Positions 20,900 to 33,244 of a stretch of 64,000 nucleotides of DNA are shown here, piece by piece. The position numbers and the translations under genes were made by a program. The notes below the pieces were generated by a model. The model searched no databases and was not told the DNA's origin. It saw only the letters and a program-made list of their open reading frames with translations. Where the stretch lies: assembly GCA_026210745.1 (NCBI GenBank), contig CP110631.1, positions 5,208,001-5,272,000 on the forward strand. The letters run 5' to 3'. Numbering within the stretch: the first letter of the stretch is position 1; every line of letters begins with the position of its first letter. The stretch comes from Exobasidium rhododendri (lineage: Eukaryota; Basidiomycota; Exobasidiomycetes; Exobasidiales; Exobasidiaceae).

Positions 20900-23485
20900 A
20901 TGACACAGCACACTAGCATGACAGCGTCGCCATCGTCGACAGCCTCACCCACGACGGTAGCATGCTTATCATGTCGATCTCGCAAGATTCGCTGCGAAAG
21001 GAGTGACGCAACGGCGGAGAAGTGCAAACGCTGCATAGCGACAGGTAGTCCTTGCTTCTTCCGAGTTCATCATCGAGGCAAGACAATTGATGGCCGCGTC
21101 GATCTTCGCAAGACTCGAAAGAGGAAGCAAAGCGATGTGGGTAACCACCAGCAGCAGCAGCAGCAGCAGCAGCCACACCCTCAAGACGCAGATCGTTCCT
21201 CTAACAGCTCGAGGGGAACGCAAGATTCATCTTTTCATCCACCGCACTCGAGAGCCTCGACCAGTCAGCTCGACCACGATCTACCTCCACCAAGGAGTAG
21301 CAGTAGTATTAGTGACAGTGCGAGCGTTGCACCCCCTCGTTATGCTCACTCCTCGCCTATAACACCTCGACCACGGCCCACTCAGGATCTGCAGGATGGC
21401 TTCATGAACACAGAGGCACTGGAAGATCCGGATGCTGCATTTCAAGCAAGTCTACGAATCACACAAGACTATCCTAACGTGGTTCGCGACCGAATCCAGG
21501 TAGAGTACGATGCAGATCGCCAAGCTGAGGTCGTCGGTATTGAACTCAATGAAATCAGTCGAGAAAAGATCAGCTTCAACATTGCGTCCAATATTCGATC
21601 GGATGCTTTGGCAAATGGGGTGATCAGCTGGGATCGCTTAGAGACGATTTTCAATTGGTACATGCGTCGAGTCGATCCTCGTGCCGGCCTACTCGATCCA
21701 GACCTGCACACTGCCAGCTACACCAGACAACACTACCCATTGCTCTTCTCGGCGGTAACCACCATGTCGGCCATGGCACGAAGAGACGCTGAATACCCGT
21801 CGATGATCAAGATACACGAGGGTCTGGATGCCTTTGCGACCCTGTCTGATTACAATTGCCTGGATTCAGTGCAAGCAAAGATTGCCATGTTGATATGGGG
21901 CATAGGGGAGGGCAAAACGATCAAGGCAGGCAGAACTCGTCTGCATCGGATTCACCAAATCGTCACTGATGCAATCGACCTCTCGCTCCACATCAACCCA
22001 AACAATGACTGCACCGGGGAAGGATCGATAGAAGACGAGACGAGGTGGAGAGAGCAAGCAAGTCGTCGCCGGACGTGGATTCAGCTTTGTCTGATCTACC
22101 AGACACACCAATCAGACGTCACGCTGCATTCTGATCAACTCTTGGGTCATCGTATACCGACCGCGGAGACGTTTTTGAGCCAATGCGGTGCCAAGACTGC
22201 CACGATCGCCGACTACCGCTTAGCAGCTTCATTGGAGATCATGGCGATTCGATGCGATATCATGCAGAGTGCGAGGATACTGCAGCCTCTGGCGTCTTCA
22301 CCTTCTCCCCACTTATCGAAAGCGGTCGGCAATGACCTAGCGAGCCTGCACGAACGACTCTCGGGGGTCTTTAAGAGGCTGTTCATTGTAGATGGCAACG
22401 ATGGTGAGTGGTGCTTTCAGCCTCCTCTTGCTTTCCTTCCCTACTGACTCTGCTCTGCAACTCTTCTAATCTTCCCCACAGTCTATCCCCGCGGAAAGTT
22501 GGACATGCTGACCGCACACGACATCCACTTTCTTGTGCTATCGACTCGTTTCTACCTCTATCAAGTGACCTGGCTTTGGGCTTCATGCGCGACGAATAAT
22601 GGCTCTTCTCCACCTCGTTTGCCGCCCCTTCAGGCGCCGAGAAATGACGGTAGAGATCAATCCGAAAGAGAATCTGTGGTGGGAGGAAAGAGGACAAAGT
22701 CTGTCAGTGATATGCCGAGAGCGTCAAGCCTGCTCGTCCATCCATCTTCTGACAAAGAAGGCCTCTCGGCTGATGAAGAATACTGGTTTGAACAATCTCA
22801 AGTCGCTGCTCTTCAGATACTCACGATGCTGGTCAACATGGAAGACGAAGGAGTGATGCTGTCACAAGACTTTGCCTATGTTTCTGCTTCCAAGGTCAGT
22901 CTCTGGTTGTCACGATACAACGAGTGGTTCTCTCCCTCCTTTCTGCAAGACACACGTAGAGTAATGGTCAGCCTCCTGCAGAGATGTAGGGCTGCCGCTT
23001 CAAGAAGAGGAAACACCCTTCGATGCTTTGCACGGCTCATGGACGCGATCCTTCAATGCCTTCCATCGAGTCCTGCGACTGGCGATCGCTTTCAGCACAC
23101 TGGGCAACAGGATCAGCCGCCGCCATCCACCATCTCCGTGGCTCTGTCGTCGTGCCACCTTCCTCGAGAGACACACAGCGCTCCTATCCCAAACATGTCG
23201 ATCGAAGCAGAGGTGGGCGCTTTCCTGCCCCTGCGAGGAAGCGCTGCAAAGAGTGAGCAGGCATCTACAACACAGCCTGTCTGGCAGGTACAGCATTTTC
23301 AGCAGCAGCAGCCCGTCCACCTTCGTGACCAGCAAAGCATGCTAAAGCCTTCCACTGACGCCTCCATGCCTGTCTCCTCGCTCGATCTCGGTCACTTTCT
23401 CGACGTGGAGGATCTTCGGCATTGGGAAGAGTTGCTCGGTCTCGACTTGCAATTAGGCCGCGTGTCAGATGGACTGCAGAGATAA
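20900..23485 (+). CDS. Zn2Cys6 transcription factor
   Basis: A nuclear DNA-binding regulator. Two exons (20900-22403, 22482-23485) give 835 residues; the frame begins slightly upstream with a TTG, but the first good ATG is 20900. The binuclear zinc cluster is complete: Cys22, 25, 32, 42, 45 and 52 in CLSCRSRKIRC...CKRC...C. A basic stretch RKTRKRK (residues near 80) follows, then a run of eight Gln from an uninterrupted CAG repeat, and a Ser-rich linker. The part from about 180 to 600 resembles the fungal middle homology region. The C-terminus is Gln-rich with QQQ, a probable activation region. Such factors bind CGG triplets. It lies 11 kb from the phased CGGA array of the GH3/transporter region; a link is possible but unproven. 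Confidence 0.9.
21149..21172 (+). repeat. CAG(8) microsatellite coding polyglutamine
   Basis: Eight uninterrupted CAG codons in the regulator gene, directly after its nuclear-localisation-like basic stretch. Pure codon repeats of this type vary between strains in many fungi. Confidence 0.9.
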
Positions 23486-25269
23486 AATGGGCGCGGCGAA
23501 GAGTCGTCGAGCTCCTCAGAAAGTGGTAGCACTTATAGGTGGTTCATCACAGTTCCGACGTGAAGCGATCTATTCCACGATATGGTGGGAAGAAACAGAC
23601 ACGAGGAACAACGTGGATGCACTTAGGTAGATTAGAGGAGGGTGAACGACGGCCTGCGCCAGGGCTAGGGTCGCTTGACGAACGGTGTCTTTCGAACAAC
23701 GTATACATCTGCTCAAATGTGTAGGATTCTACGTTCCTGACATTCCGATTGCCGTCAAGGGGCCTCTCGATACTTTCAGCGGGAAGCGTCTCCATCACTC
23801 TCTAAATCCTCCACCGCTCGTCTTCGTTTCTGTCAGGCTGCTCGCAATCACGAAAGAACATTCCCTGTAGAAGGAGGCCAAGACTACCCAAGTCCTCTTC
23901 TCGGGACTACCTTCTCCTTTACTCACCATCTCAATTGGGAGCAATAGAACTTTGTGGTGATGCAGCTTTGTCTTGCGATCGGCAATCACTGCCATTCACC
24001 ATCGGCCCTGGCCCTTCGTTGGGGTGAAACAGGAAAGCAGGGGTCCTTGGAGTTACCGCGGCAAGCACGCGCACAGGCTAGAACCTTGCCTACTAGTATA
24101 CGAGAATATGTGTATCTCTCCAAGCGTCGATTCGAATTAGTCTTGGCGCTGCATGAAATCGTGCAGGTTTGTTTCTCTCGACCCGACACCCAGATTGTTT
24201 CCCCCCTGAAATAATTCTCAATTAAGGAAACACGTCTTCCCTTGCAATTTATATAGTTAATAAAACACGGATTCCTGCAGGATATTACAATTTGCAAGCT
24301 TTTCTCACCTAGGCCGCCGTTGTGCAACCTACCCGAGAATTAGAGAAGAGGGGGGAATGGCTGTGGTTGTTGTTGTTCGCACCCCTGCTCTCTAGCCTGA
24401 CCAGGAATGTATCAGAGTACTGGAATGGGAGGCCCGTCTTTAGAATGTCACAGTGGACCGTAGGGGTGGACACCTTCTAGAAGTACGACATCCTTTGACC
24501 TTCTCATTTTCAAGCCACAAAAGCAGCAGCTGCAGGACGTAAGTCCGCCGTCCCGTCCCACCATGCAAGCTTTCCCCGTGTTTGCATTTCGTGAAACAAG
24601 GGCGAGAGGCGTGAGACGGTGTGGTGCATCGTGGAGATTAGTTGTGCCTGTCTTGATGCCCGCTCACTCGACTCGAAAGCGAAAGTCGATGGTGTGTGTG
24701 AAGCAGGCCGGATCTTACCACTCATACCAACTCCGCCTTTGTTCCTTGTTCTATGTGTAGCCCGACTGCCAAATTCTAGACTTTCTCAAGAATTTACGAT
24801 TGTCGTTTGTGGCAGGGCAGGGCAGCTTACCAGTATGAGGGTTTAGCCGTTACGTTCCCGACAGATCTTCTCCACGAAGCGAATGTGCGTACACCGGGAT
24901 GGGTTCCTGATCTTTTGCAGCGGCCTCGACCAAGCTTGAAGCAAGGAGATCACACTCACTTGAAGCCGTTGGGTGTATATGTGCGAGGCTCAACTGGCCG
25001 TCCAGCTAGCTTGTGTGTACTACCGGGGTCCAGGACCACAGCAGTGTGGCTTAGAAAAAGAAAAAGTGCTGTGCGACTTGTGTATCTAATCCATCTCGTT
25101 CCTGGCTGCCAAGCGAATGAGATCGACGTACTCCCACAAGCTTATAAGAGCGTTTGAACCCGATCAAAGTTCCCGCACCTCCCTGCCTTCTACTTTCTTC
25201 CAAACCCCCTTCTCTCTCTCTCCCTCCCCTCCCCCCCCCACACCGCAAGATTTGAACTCACTCTTCAAG
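23486..25269. other. Intergenic region, no gene seen
   Basis: These 1.78 kb lie between the Zn2Cys6 gene and a secreted-protein gene. Reading frames are short, begin without ATG or lack any family likeness. The last 80 bases are CT-rich leader. Confidence 0.55.
25143..25148 (+). promoter_or_regulatory. TATA box (TATAAG)
   Basis: Lies 127 bases upstream of the ATG at 25270. Confidence 0.5.
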
Positions 25270-26858
25270 ATGCAGTACAAGCTTCTTCTCGCCCTTACCT
25301 TCGCCGCTTTGACACATGGTATGCCAGCCATGATTGCTCGCGACGGTGATGACCAGATCACGACGAATCCTGTCACTGGTGGAGTTGCGGATGAGGACTC
25401 CCCCAATTACCTCAATGCGGATGGAACGTCAGACTTGCTTGCTCTCATCGCTGCCGCAGCCACACCGGCTACTGACCTCGACTCCATTCCGACTGTGCCC
25501 ACCAACTTGACGGTGCCGGTCGATGTTTCTGCTCTGAATGCAGACGCTGTCTCGCAGGGTCTGGCTCAAGCAACTGGAAGCTCCCTCAGCAAGCGTTCCG
25601 ACGTAGGAGGAGCAGGCTCAGGCGTAGGAGGACAATGGACAGACTACCCTACATGCACCAATGCTGCTCATCCTGAATTGTTTAGTTCGTCGCCCATCTT
25701 CCCGCAAGCTCTGACGTATGCTCAATTCACCACCGCTGCCGTGCCCACCTTTGTAGGCGCTTCCTCTGCTGCTGCCGTCGCATCCGCCGTTCCAAGTGCT
25801 TTCAATTTGGCTTACTCCAGCTTGGACGGTACCTTCCAGCCGGCCAACGTTGGAAATTCGTTCTTGGGAGCATTTGCACCGGCAACGTACGATGTGGCTG
25901 CCTGTGCGTCACGGTGCCAAAACGATCTGGCCGGTCAATGTGCTGGGTTCAATGTGAGTTTCCCCCTTCCTCGATGCCATAGTCTATCAAGACAACACGG
26001 TCTCCTCTGATCACTCCATCTTACTCTTACTTTGCAGATCTACTTTGAGCGTGACCCTACCACGGATCCTAACTCTGACTATGCACCAAACTACAGCGAG
26101 TGCAGTGATCCACCTTCTCTCACCAACGTTGTCTGCCTCTTCTGGGGAGTCCCCGTAGACACAAGCTCCGCCACGAACACTTACCAGTTCCGCGGTAACT
26201 ACTTCAAGACCGCACACGCCGGCTCCAACGGGTACAACATCCTTGGAAAAGGATATGTTCCCAAGACCATTCCAGGCTTCACCTACCAGATCACCCCCGG
26301 TATTCTTGCCAACCAGATTGCCACAGGATCCTCCAAGAACTACCCAGACTACAAGACCAACACCGTCGCTGCTACAGTAAGTCCCGTCCGCGATATGATC
26401 TGCGTATGCGCTTCAGTGATCGTCGAGCTCACACCGTTCTCATCCTTCTTCTACACAGACTGTCCTGACGGGAACGTTCGATGTCAGCAAGTGCTCGGCT
26501 CTCGCAACCAATTCCTACTATGCCGGAAAAGTGGTACGTATAGCGGAGAACGTTGGCCAGTATTCCTCTTCACATTACTCAAGCGTGACTCTTTTTGCCT
26601 TCTCAGACCTCCTTCTCGACCTTCCCCATCACGAAGATCCCAAAGGGTCAGAACATCAAGACGTATCAAGGTGCCTACCAGGGACAAGGCTGCATCTTGT
26701 ACACCACGACAAAGGTCTCTTCCACCGCCGGCGTAACGTACCTCGGCAGCAATTATCCCCTCAACGGCTACAACGACGCAGGCCAATACGACGCGGCTGG
26801 AAACTACTACAGCAGAGGGTCCGTGTACAACTACTGGCCGACGACGACTACTTCTTGA
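25270..26858 (+). CDS. Secreted fungal protein of unknown function
   Basis: Four exons (25270-25953, 26038-26376, 26459-26533, 26607-26858) give 449 residues in continuous frame. The ATG context is TCAAGATGC. Residues 1-19 form a signal peptide (KLLLALTFAALTHG). A pro-region without cysteine follows, ending in SSLSKRSDVGG, a likely Kex2 cleavage site near residue 112. The mature part contains a cysteine pattern CASRCQNDLAGQCAGFNIYFERDP followed by CSDPPSLTNVVCLFWG, which resembles a PAN/apple-like arrangement seen in uncharacterised secreted proteins of many fungi. The C-terminus (YNYWPTTTTS) has no GPI signal, so it is probably released. The gene is convergent with the WSC hydrolase gene. 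No enzymatic motif is visible. Confidence 0.8.
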
Positions 26859-27494
26859 TGGCCGGTCCCACCGTGCAGCGCTTTGCTTAGGTCATTGCGT
26901 CTCTCCCTTGCCTCTTTTGTTTCTTTTATACTTTACTGTCTTTTTATTCGTAAATCCATTATTATTTTTTCCCTCTTTACGTCTTCGTTGCCGAGCTTTT
27001 TGTTTGTTTGGATACGAGCATGAGTCAGGTTCATTGATTGGCACGGTCAACCTGCTTCGCTGTTAGAAGTGCAAGTCTCGATAGGATTCATTTCATGCCG
27101 GGGCTTCTCTGGATGAAGAAAGGGAAGGGGGACCAGTCAGGGCACACGTACTTCGAAAGTCGCTTTATCCTCCTTTGTTCGACTTGAAGGACTTACGCGT
27201 TCAACAAACGACAAATGGGCAAAGGACACACTTGGACATATAATAAAGCGGTCGACACGGCAAAGGGGGAAGGAGAAGACTCATCCAGCGATGAAGTAGC
27301 AACCAAGACTACCGTTGATATGAAGTCACGATGAGATTACTTGCCAATGACTGTGAAGCCCAGAGAAGGTGTACATGGTTAAAGAGTGTCCTGACTCAAG
27401 AGGAGAAGGGGGGCAAGAAACGGAATGAGGAAGACTAGAAAAGGAGGGACAAGGATAAGACAGTTGGGGATATGAAAAGCTATAAGAAGAGAGT
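26859..27494. other. Convergent intergenic region
   Basis: Shared 3' flanks of two convergent genes, with T-rich stretches near 26920-27000. No gene is seen. Confidence 0.6.
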
Positions 27495-30400
27495 CTACTG
27501 CAGAGTGGAAGGGGAGACAAAGGGCGACGAGTCTCCCAAGTACGTGTAGTAGTTGAGCCTGTTTGGTCCACCGCAAGCAATCGTCGAGTTGCCTGAGCAG
27601 GCCATGGAACAGCCGCGTGCTATTGGATCGCTGCTTCCAGTAGAAGGGGCACTCGTTACTGTGGGTGCTGCGGAAGATCCATAGCATTCTCCAGAGTACT
27701 CCATACCGCAGTATGAGAAATTTGCCGCTTCACATGCTGTCAAACATTTCTCGACTGTGTTGCCAGAAACGGACAGAGAGGTGGACAAAGCGCGCTGTGA
27801 GCTGCTGTCTACGATGCAGTCCGAGAAGCTCCACCTTCTTGTCTGGTTCACGGTGAAGAATGTCTGTATCCACTGATCGTCCTGAACGACGCTCAATCGA
27901 TTGGATCCACCACAGATCTGTGTTGAATCACCACTGCATGACATCGTGCAGCCACTAGTCGCTGCCCCGTTGGATGGGGAGGCGGAATTGATCAAGTAGT
28001 TTCCACAGTAGCATTCACTGGAATATTCCGTTCCGGAGTACTTGTATCCTTTTGCCCTGCATGTCGAAGCGCATGAAGCGGGTGTATTTTGCGAGCCGCT
28101 GTTAGAGAAACCGGATAGTGATCGTGCGCTACCATCAGCATAACATCCTAGAGCTCTGGTGCCAGCCAGAAGCGATGGAGTAGACGAGGGCAGTGTGGAC
28201 GAGGTGGATGATGCGCTCGTAGTCGAAGAAGTCGAGGCGGAAGTAGATGATGATGAGGAGGACGTCGATGTCGAAGTGAGGGTTGAGGTAGTAGAAGTCA
28301 CCATGCCTGACGGCGAAGTAGACGACGGAGTAACAGAAGCGGCGGTGGAAGAGGATGACGAGGAAGAAGACGAGGAAGACGAAGACGACGAAGAGAGCGA
28401 ACTCTGGTACACGTTCAGCGCATTGGGCCCACCACACAGTTCAGTCGCATTGGAAGAGCAGGCCATGTTGCACGACGAATCGGCAATCTTGGACGTGGTG
28501 AGGGTGTTGCCACAGTAGCACTTTGGAAGGTAAGGAAAGGATGCAGGTCAGCTTCTCTCTCGTATCACGTCAAGACGTAGCATTTCAGACACCTACCTCG
28601 CTTGCATACTCCATTCCAAAGTACTGATACCCACTGCACGACGCTGCACAACTTTCCAGGTTGCCTCCAGAAACACGATTCGGGAGTGCTCTGCTTGCTG
28701 TCGAGTCACTGTAGCAGCCAAGGGAGGAGAAGGAGGCCACTGTCGCAGGACTGGAAGGTGCACTAGCGAACGGTACCGTTGCCAAGTCAGAATAGACTGA
28801 CAACCTGTTTCCAGCACCACAGAACTCCGTTGCATTCCCTGCGCACTTCATGCTGCAGTCCGAGTCGTCCTTTAGGAGTGTTCCTGCTGTGAACTGACTG
28901 CCACACCAACATTCGCTTCCATACTCCACTCCTGCCACAGGGAAGCCTAGCGAGGTGCAAGAGGCTCGGCAGCTCTCAACAGTGTTCGCACTACCGCCAG
29001 CGGCTTGACTAGGAAGCGCACGACCGCCGCTTGGTTCAGAGTAGCATCCCTTGTAGCCGGCCAGTGCAGTGGCAGTGGCAGTAGAAGAGGGTGTGTTCGA
29101 CGTAGTAGTGGTGGAAGAGGCGGCCGAGGACGTGCTTGTGGCGGCGGCCGTAGTGCTGGAGGAAGAGGTGGAGCTCGAGGCCGGAGTACTTAGAGCAGCA
29201 GTGTTGTTGTACACATTCAGTCTGTTTCCTGCTCCACAGAATTCAAGCTGATTTCCCGAACAAGTCATACTGCAGTCAGTCGAGGCAGCAGCGAGAACTG
29301 CGCCCGTGTTCAGCGAGTTTCCGCAGTAGCACTGGACGAAGAGAGAAAAGATTCATTAGTGACCGTTCTTCCACCTTCGAGACTCGTCATTCTTTGTCTG
29401 CTCACCTCGGATCCGTACTCGACACCCATGTACTGGCTTCCCACACAGAACGACGCACAGCTCTCCACCGTCATTGTGCTCAAGGTTGTCGCCTTGCTTG
29501 ACAAAGCTCGCCCGCTCGTAGCTTCTGTATAACATCCGATGCTGCTGAACGTGCCAGACGAAGCAACGACGGCCGGAGCAGCGTTCACAATAGGGGTAGA
29601 TGCGGACCACACCGAGAGTCTTGATCCAGCACCGCACAATTCGGTACTGTTCCCTGCGCATGGCATTGAGCAAGCAGAGTTTGCCACCTCGATGACCGAG
29701 TATCCAAAACTGTTGCCACAGTAGCACTCGTTTCCGAATTCGAGTCCAGAAAGGGTATAGTTGGCCGAGGCACAAGTAGCGGTGCAACTTTCCACGGTGT
29801 TGCTGCTGTTTCCTTGCCACGCCGTGTAAGGCAAAGCACGAGGATTGGTGGTGTCGGTGAAGCATCCCTGGTACGTCATGCCTGCAGCACCTGTGCCTTG
29901 GATTGTAGAAGGTGCAGCATTGTTGGGATCAGGGTTGGGACTGTCACCCGCTTGTTGACGTGGACCAAAGTCAAGATGGCGTGATCCGTCACCGTTGAAG
30001 TTGTCCAAGAAGAGACGAGTCTGACCGGCCGTACTAGCAAACATCTGACCGGCATCGTGACCAATATCAGGGACGTAGTCTACGTTCATCTGAGTCGTGG
30101 GAGCAAACGAGGCGAGGAAGTTGTAGAATCTTTCGCCCCGATTGGAACCAGTCGTGTAGGGAGAGCAAGTGCTGGAGTCGTCACCGAAGTCGGACAGGCC
30201 TCTTGCCAGTGTGATTCTGTGCGAGTTCCAATTGTTGAGCACGTTTGTAAAGCTCGAGACTAGACCCTTGTTGTAGATGGGGAAGTAATTGCTCAATCCG
30301 TCCCTCCAGTCGTTCCATGTTGTACACGTGGATGGGATGGGCAGGGGCCGTGAAGCGTTGAACCATAAAAAGCTGTCAGGATTGCCGATCCAGAAGCTCA

Positions 30401-31164
30401 CGGGTGTAGTAGTGCCAAGTGGATTCTGAACGGCAGCGTATCTGTCTGTGAACTGGGCTCCCAAAGAGTGACCCGCTACGACAATCTGTTTCATGTTCGG
30501 GTAAATGGACGCCGTGTCAAAGTACTTTATCATCTGATCAATGACCGCGTACGATGAGATGTTGGCCCGAGAGGTGGGATATTGGTTCACGTCACCAGAA
30601 GCCCATCTACTGCCTGTCCACACGGTAGCCATGGAAGAAGAGTAATTTTTGCCAGTGGCAGGATTGACGGTCCAAGGGAATCCCGTGTCTGAGCCAGAGT
30701 ACCAATTGAGAACAAATTACACGTCAGTCTGGTAATGAACACGGAGAGCATTTACAGCGCATCTCAGCAAGAGAGCACGCCCACTCACTCTTGTCATCAC
30801 CGCTTGCAAAGTACGGTGCTACGATTGCTACGTTGCTCGAGGTCACACTAGGATTACTCTGCGTTGCCTGTGAAAGCGCGGAGAGCATCTGTGCCATGTA
30901 CGTCTCGGGATCGCGATTCAACCCGTGAACAACGATAATAGCGCGCTTCACCTGGGAAGCGTCCTGACGTTTCCCATTCACAGTCGTCATGTAGTTCAGC
31001 TGACTCGAGCTCTGGCCACTAGGATTCACGAGATTCCAGAACGTGATTTCAGAACCAGGCACGGTCGGCTTTGTGTTGTTGTAGCTTGCGCCGGCGTACT
31101 GCTGGGCCAGTACAGCCTGGAACGAAGCGACAGCAGCCGCAAGAAGGAAGCAGGAGAACTTCAT
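27495..31164 (-). CDS. Secreted alpha/beta-hydrolase with six WSC domains
   Basis: Four exons (30789-31164, 29406-30688, 28597-29331, 27495-28520) give 1,139 residues with all junctions in frame. A signal peptide (residues 1-20, ending VLAQ) leads into an alpha/beta-hydrolase domain (about 60-370): strand AIIVVHGLN, nucleophile elbow VVAGHSLGAQF with Ser near 199, and a conserved His in DIGHDAGQMF near 335. Six WSC domains follow, starting near residues 398, 508, 647, 760, 922 and 1029, each with the GCY(x)n...C...EY(G/S)xECYCG pattern. Ser/Thr-rich linkers separate pairs 2/3 and 4/5. WSC domains bind wall polysaccharides in fungal sensors and enzymes, so a wall-bound esterase or hydrolase is likely; the substrate is unknown. 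There is no GPI or membrane anchor. Two introns fall at the same place in two WSC domains, just before CYCG. Confidence 0.88.
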
Positions 31165-31259
31165 GGTTGGCCCTGCAAGAAAGAACGGTCTCGTCGGAAA
31201 GGGAGTAGAGAGAGAGAGAGTAGATCGTACTCCACTGGACAGGTCAAGGACGCCCTGAT

Positions 31260-31265
31260 CTTATA
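31260..31265 (-). promoter_or_regulatory. TATA box for the WSC hydrolase gene
   Basis: TATAAG on the minus strand, 96 bases upstream of the start codon at 31164. Confidence 0.5.
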
Positions 31266-31484
31266 CGGATGGCCGAAGCAGGAAGTCTTAAAACGTGAAA
31301 AGATGGGTGCCAGAAGCCACATTGCAGACGACTAGACATTCCAATGAACAACTCTCGGCCTTATTTCCCAGAAGCCTAGAATACCGCGTCGAATGTCCAT
31401 CGATACGATTGTCTATACTTCTGCCAGTGCTGTGTCTGCTCGCACTGTTTGTCGTTGTTATTTCACACACCCGGAAGTACAAAG

Positions 31485-31492
31485 TGCATGCA
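31485..31492. promoter_or_regulatory. TGCATGCA octamer 1
   Basis: Perfect 8-base palindrome, first of four in the divergent WSC promoter region. Confidence 0.45.
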
Positions 31493-31548
31493 AGCTCAAC
31501 CTACAGAATGCAGCTGCTTCCCGAGCGTTGGTCAAACTCGCCAATAAT

Positions 31549-31556
31549 TGCATGCA
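31549..31556. promoter_or_regulatory. TGCATGCA octamer 2
   Basis: Second perfect copy, 64 bases from the first. Confidence 0.45.
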
Positions 31557-31859
31557 CCCCCTCTCTCTGACAATGGAGTGTATTGCTTCCTTTCCCCCCC
31601 CCTGACCTGGAGAATGCTATATCCAAGAGCCTTCGGGATCTTCACTTCATATATATGAAAAAGCCACGCAGTACGATTAGAATTCGAGTGTCTTATCACT
31701 ATTCGGACAAGTAACGCAGATCCCCCGCCAGAGAATCCCGAGGATTGAATCGGGACTATACTATTCTGTCAGAGAAAGAGAATAGTAATCTTCAATACCC
31801 TGAGCGAAACTGTATCTGTAGAAGCGAAGCAGACTCTAGGCAGAGAATCCCGCGACATT

Positions 31860-31867
31860 TGCATGCA
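31860..31867. promoter_or_regulatory. TGCATGCA octamer 3
   Basis: Third perfect copy. It and the fourth are each followed within 20 bases by TGCCCAA, so the two sites look related beyond the octamer. Confidence 0.45.
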
Positions 31868-31978
31868 TCTGCCAAGGTGCCCAAAGAGGGGTGCTGTGCA
31901 ATTCTATCCCGTGGGAGCCTCTTTTGCGCTTGCGTCTACCTCATGCAGCAAATGCATTTGAGCTGTCCCGTACGATGC

Positions 31979-31986
31979 TGCATGCA
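31979..31986. promoter_or_regulatory. TGCATGCA octamer 4
   Basis: Fourth perfect copy, 119 bases from the third and again followed by GTGCCCAA. Confidence 0.45.
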
Positions 31987-33120
31987 TAAGTGCCCAAGAT
32001 CCGGGCTACCTCCCTAGCAAAAGGGGGGTATAACACCCAAAAATCTCCTTTTCATTTCACTTTCTAATTTTCCCACTTGCGATACAGCGAATCTCCTTAT
32101 CCAAAACTGTCAACTCTAGAATCGGAAGTTTTCATATACGATCTCACGATTCAATAATAAGATTTATTAGGTGTGCTTTTTAAGGTCTGCCCGCTGCAGC
32201 ACGTCAAAGGAGGTCCTTTTAATTATTGTCCCGACCGCGAACTTGTAAATACATAAAAAAAGACGCGGGATCTCAAAGTTAAAGTTTTTCGACTACGGAG
32301 ATTGTAATCTTCCTCTCCTATAGTGCAAGAAGGGTAAGTAGTGCTGACTGTGCAGGGAGTTTTCCAGGAGAAAAGATAGGGGAAAAGATACGTGTACGTA
32401 CTGTATGTGAGAAGCTAAAATACACACGAATCATTACAAGATTGGTACAACTCTAAGTTCACTCAGAATTTGATCACGTGCAAATTTCTCACGTTCCACG
32501 TGGCTGGCTGTTTGGTGAAGCCTTCTTCGTCGTCTTTTGGGACTGAATCTGGAAGCAGTTTGGACCGTTGCGGTTTGGCAGGACGAGAAACGGCTCCTCC
32601 TTGCTCGCACAGAGAACGACAAAGGGTGCGTCCTCTCACATCCACACACGAGACAAATGAGGTCACCAAACTTTAATCGCGGTCGACGTCGTGGCCATGT
32701 CTTGCTGCATCTTCGAGCGAGTCTCTTCCCGTTGACGTTGTGGCTTACACAAATTGACCTACCCGAGACACGTAGGACACATTGACGCGCTTGGGAGTGC
32801 GTACGGTACAGCCCGGATCTGGCGAATATGTAACCACGGGGACCCTCTGCCACGCGAGCGCGGCCGTTGCAGAGATTAAGAGCTGCATGAAAATCACGTT
32901 ATACGGAAGCGGAATGCTTCTCGAACACGGAGCAACGTCACCAGAGCGTGACGGCGTTCTACTATGCGATGTGCTACATCATATCTGCGTGTGTGTGTGT
33001 GTGAACGCATAACAGCGGGTACCAAAAGAGCCCCCAATCCGGTGATGGAGGGGCTCGAGGGTTACCCACGCACCGGTGTCCTAACGCTCAGATGGATAAA
33101 TGATCCGCCATCAATCTACA

Positions 33121-33127
33121 TATATAT
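33121..33127 (+). promoter_or_regulatory. TATA box for the DUF1996-WSC gene
   Basis: TATATAT lies about 120 bases upstream of the ATG at 33245. Confidence 0.45.
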
Positions 33128-33244
33128 TGCAGCAATGACGATGCTTTTCCTGCCCTTCACCTGGAAATTGCCCCCCATTTTTCTTTCTTCTCCTACGGAC
33201 AGCCTTACATTCCCTCGTCCACTTCCCAGACGCAGCTGCCTACA

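Larger units (their letters stand above)
31165..33244. promoter_or_regulatory. Divergent promoter region between two WSC genes
   Basis: This 2.08 kb region separates the starts of two genes that share a four-WSC block. It has a TATA element on each side, four TGCATGCA octamers at 31485-31986, a 12-base direct repeat (CAGAGAATCCCG at about 31730 and 31840), an AT-rich core at about 32040-32420 and a short TG repeat near 32990. No gene-like frame is seen. Confidence 0.55.

Noticed and set aside
28159-28518. Highly acidic plus-strand frame (Glu/Asp/Val-rich)
   Set aside because: It is the complement of the Ser-rich linker of the WSC hydrolase (TCx codons read backwards), not a gene.
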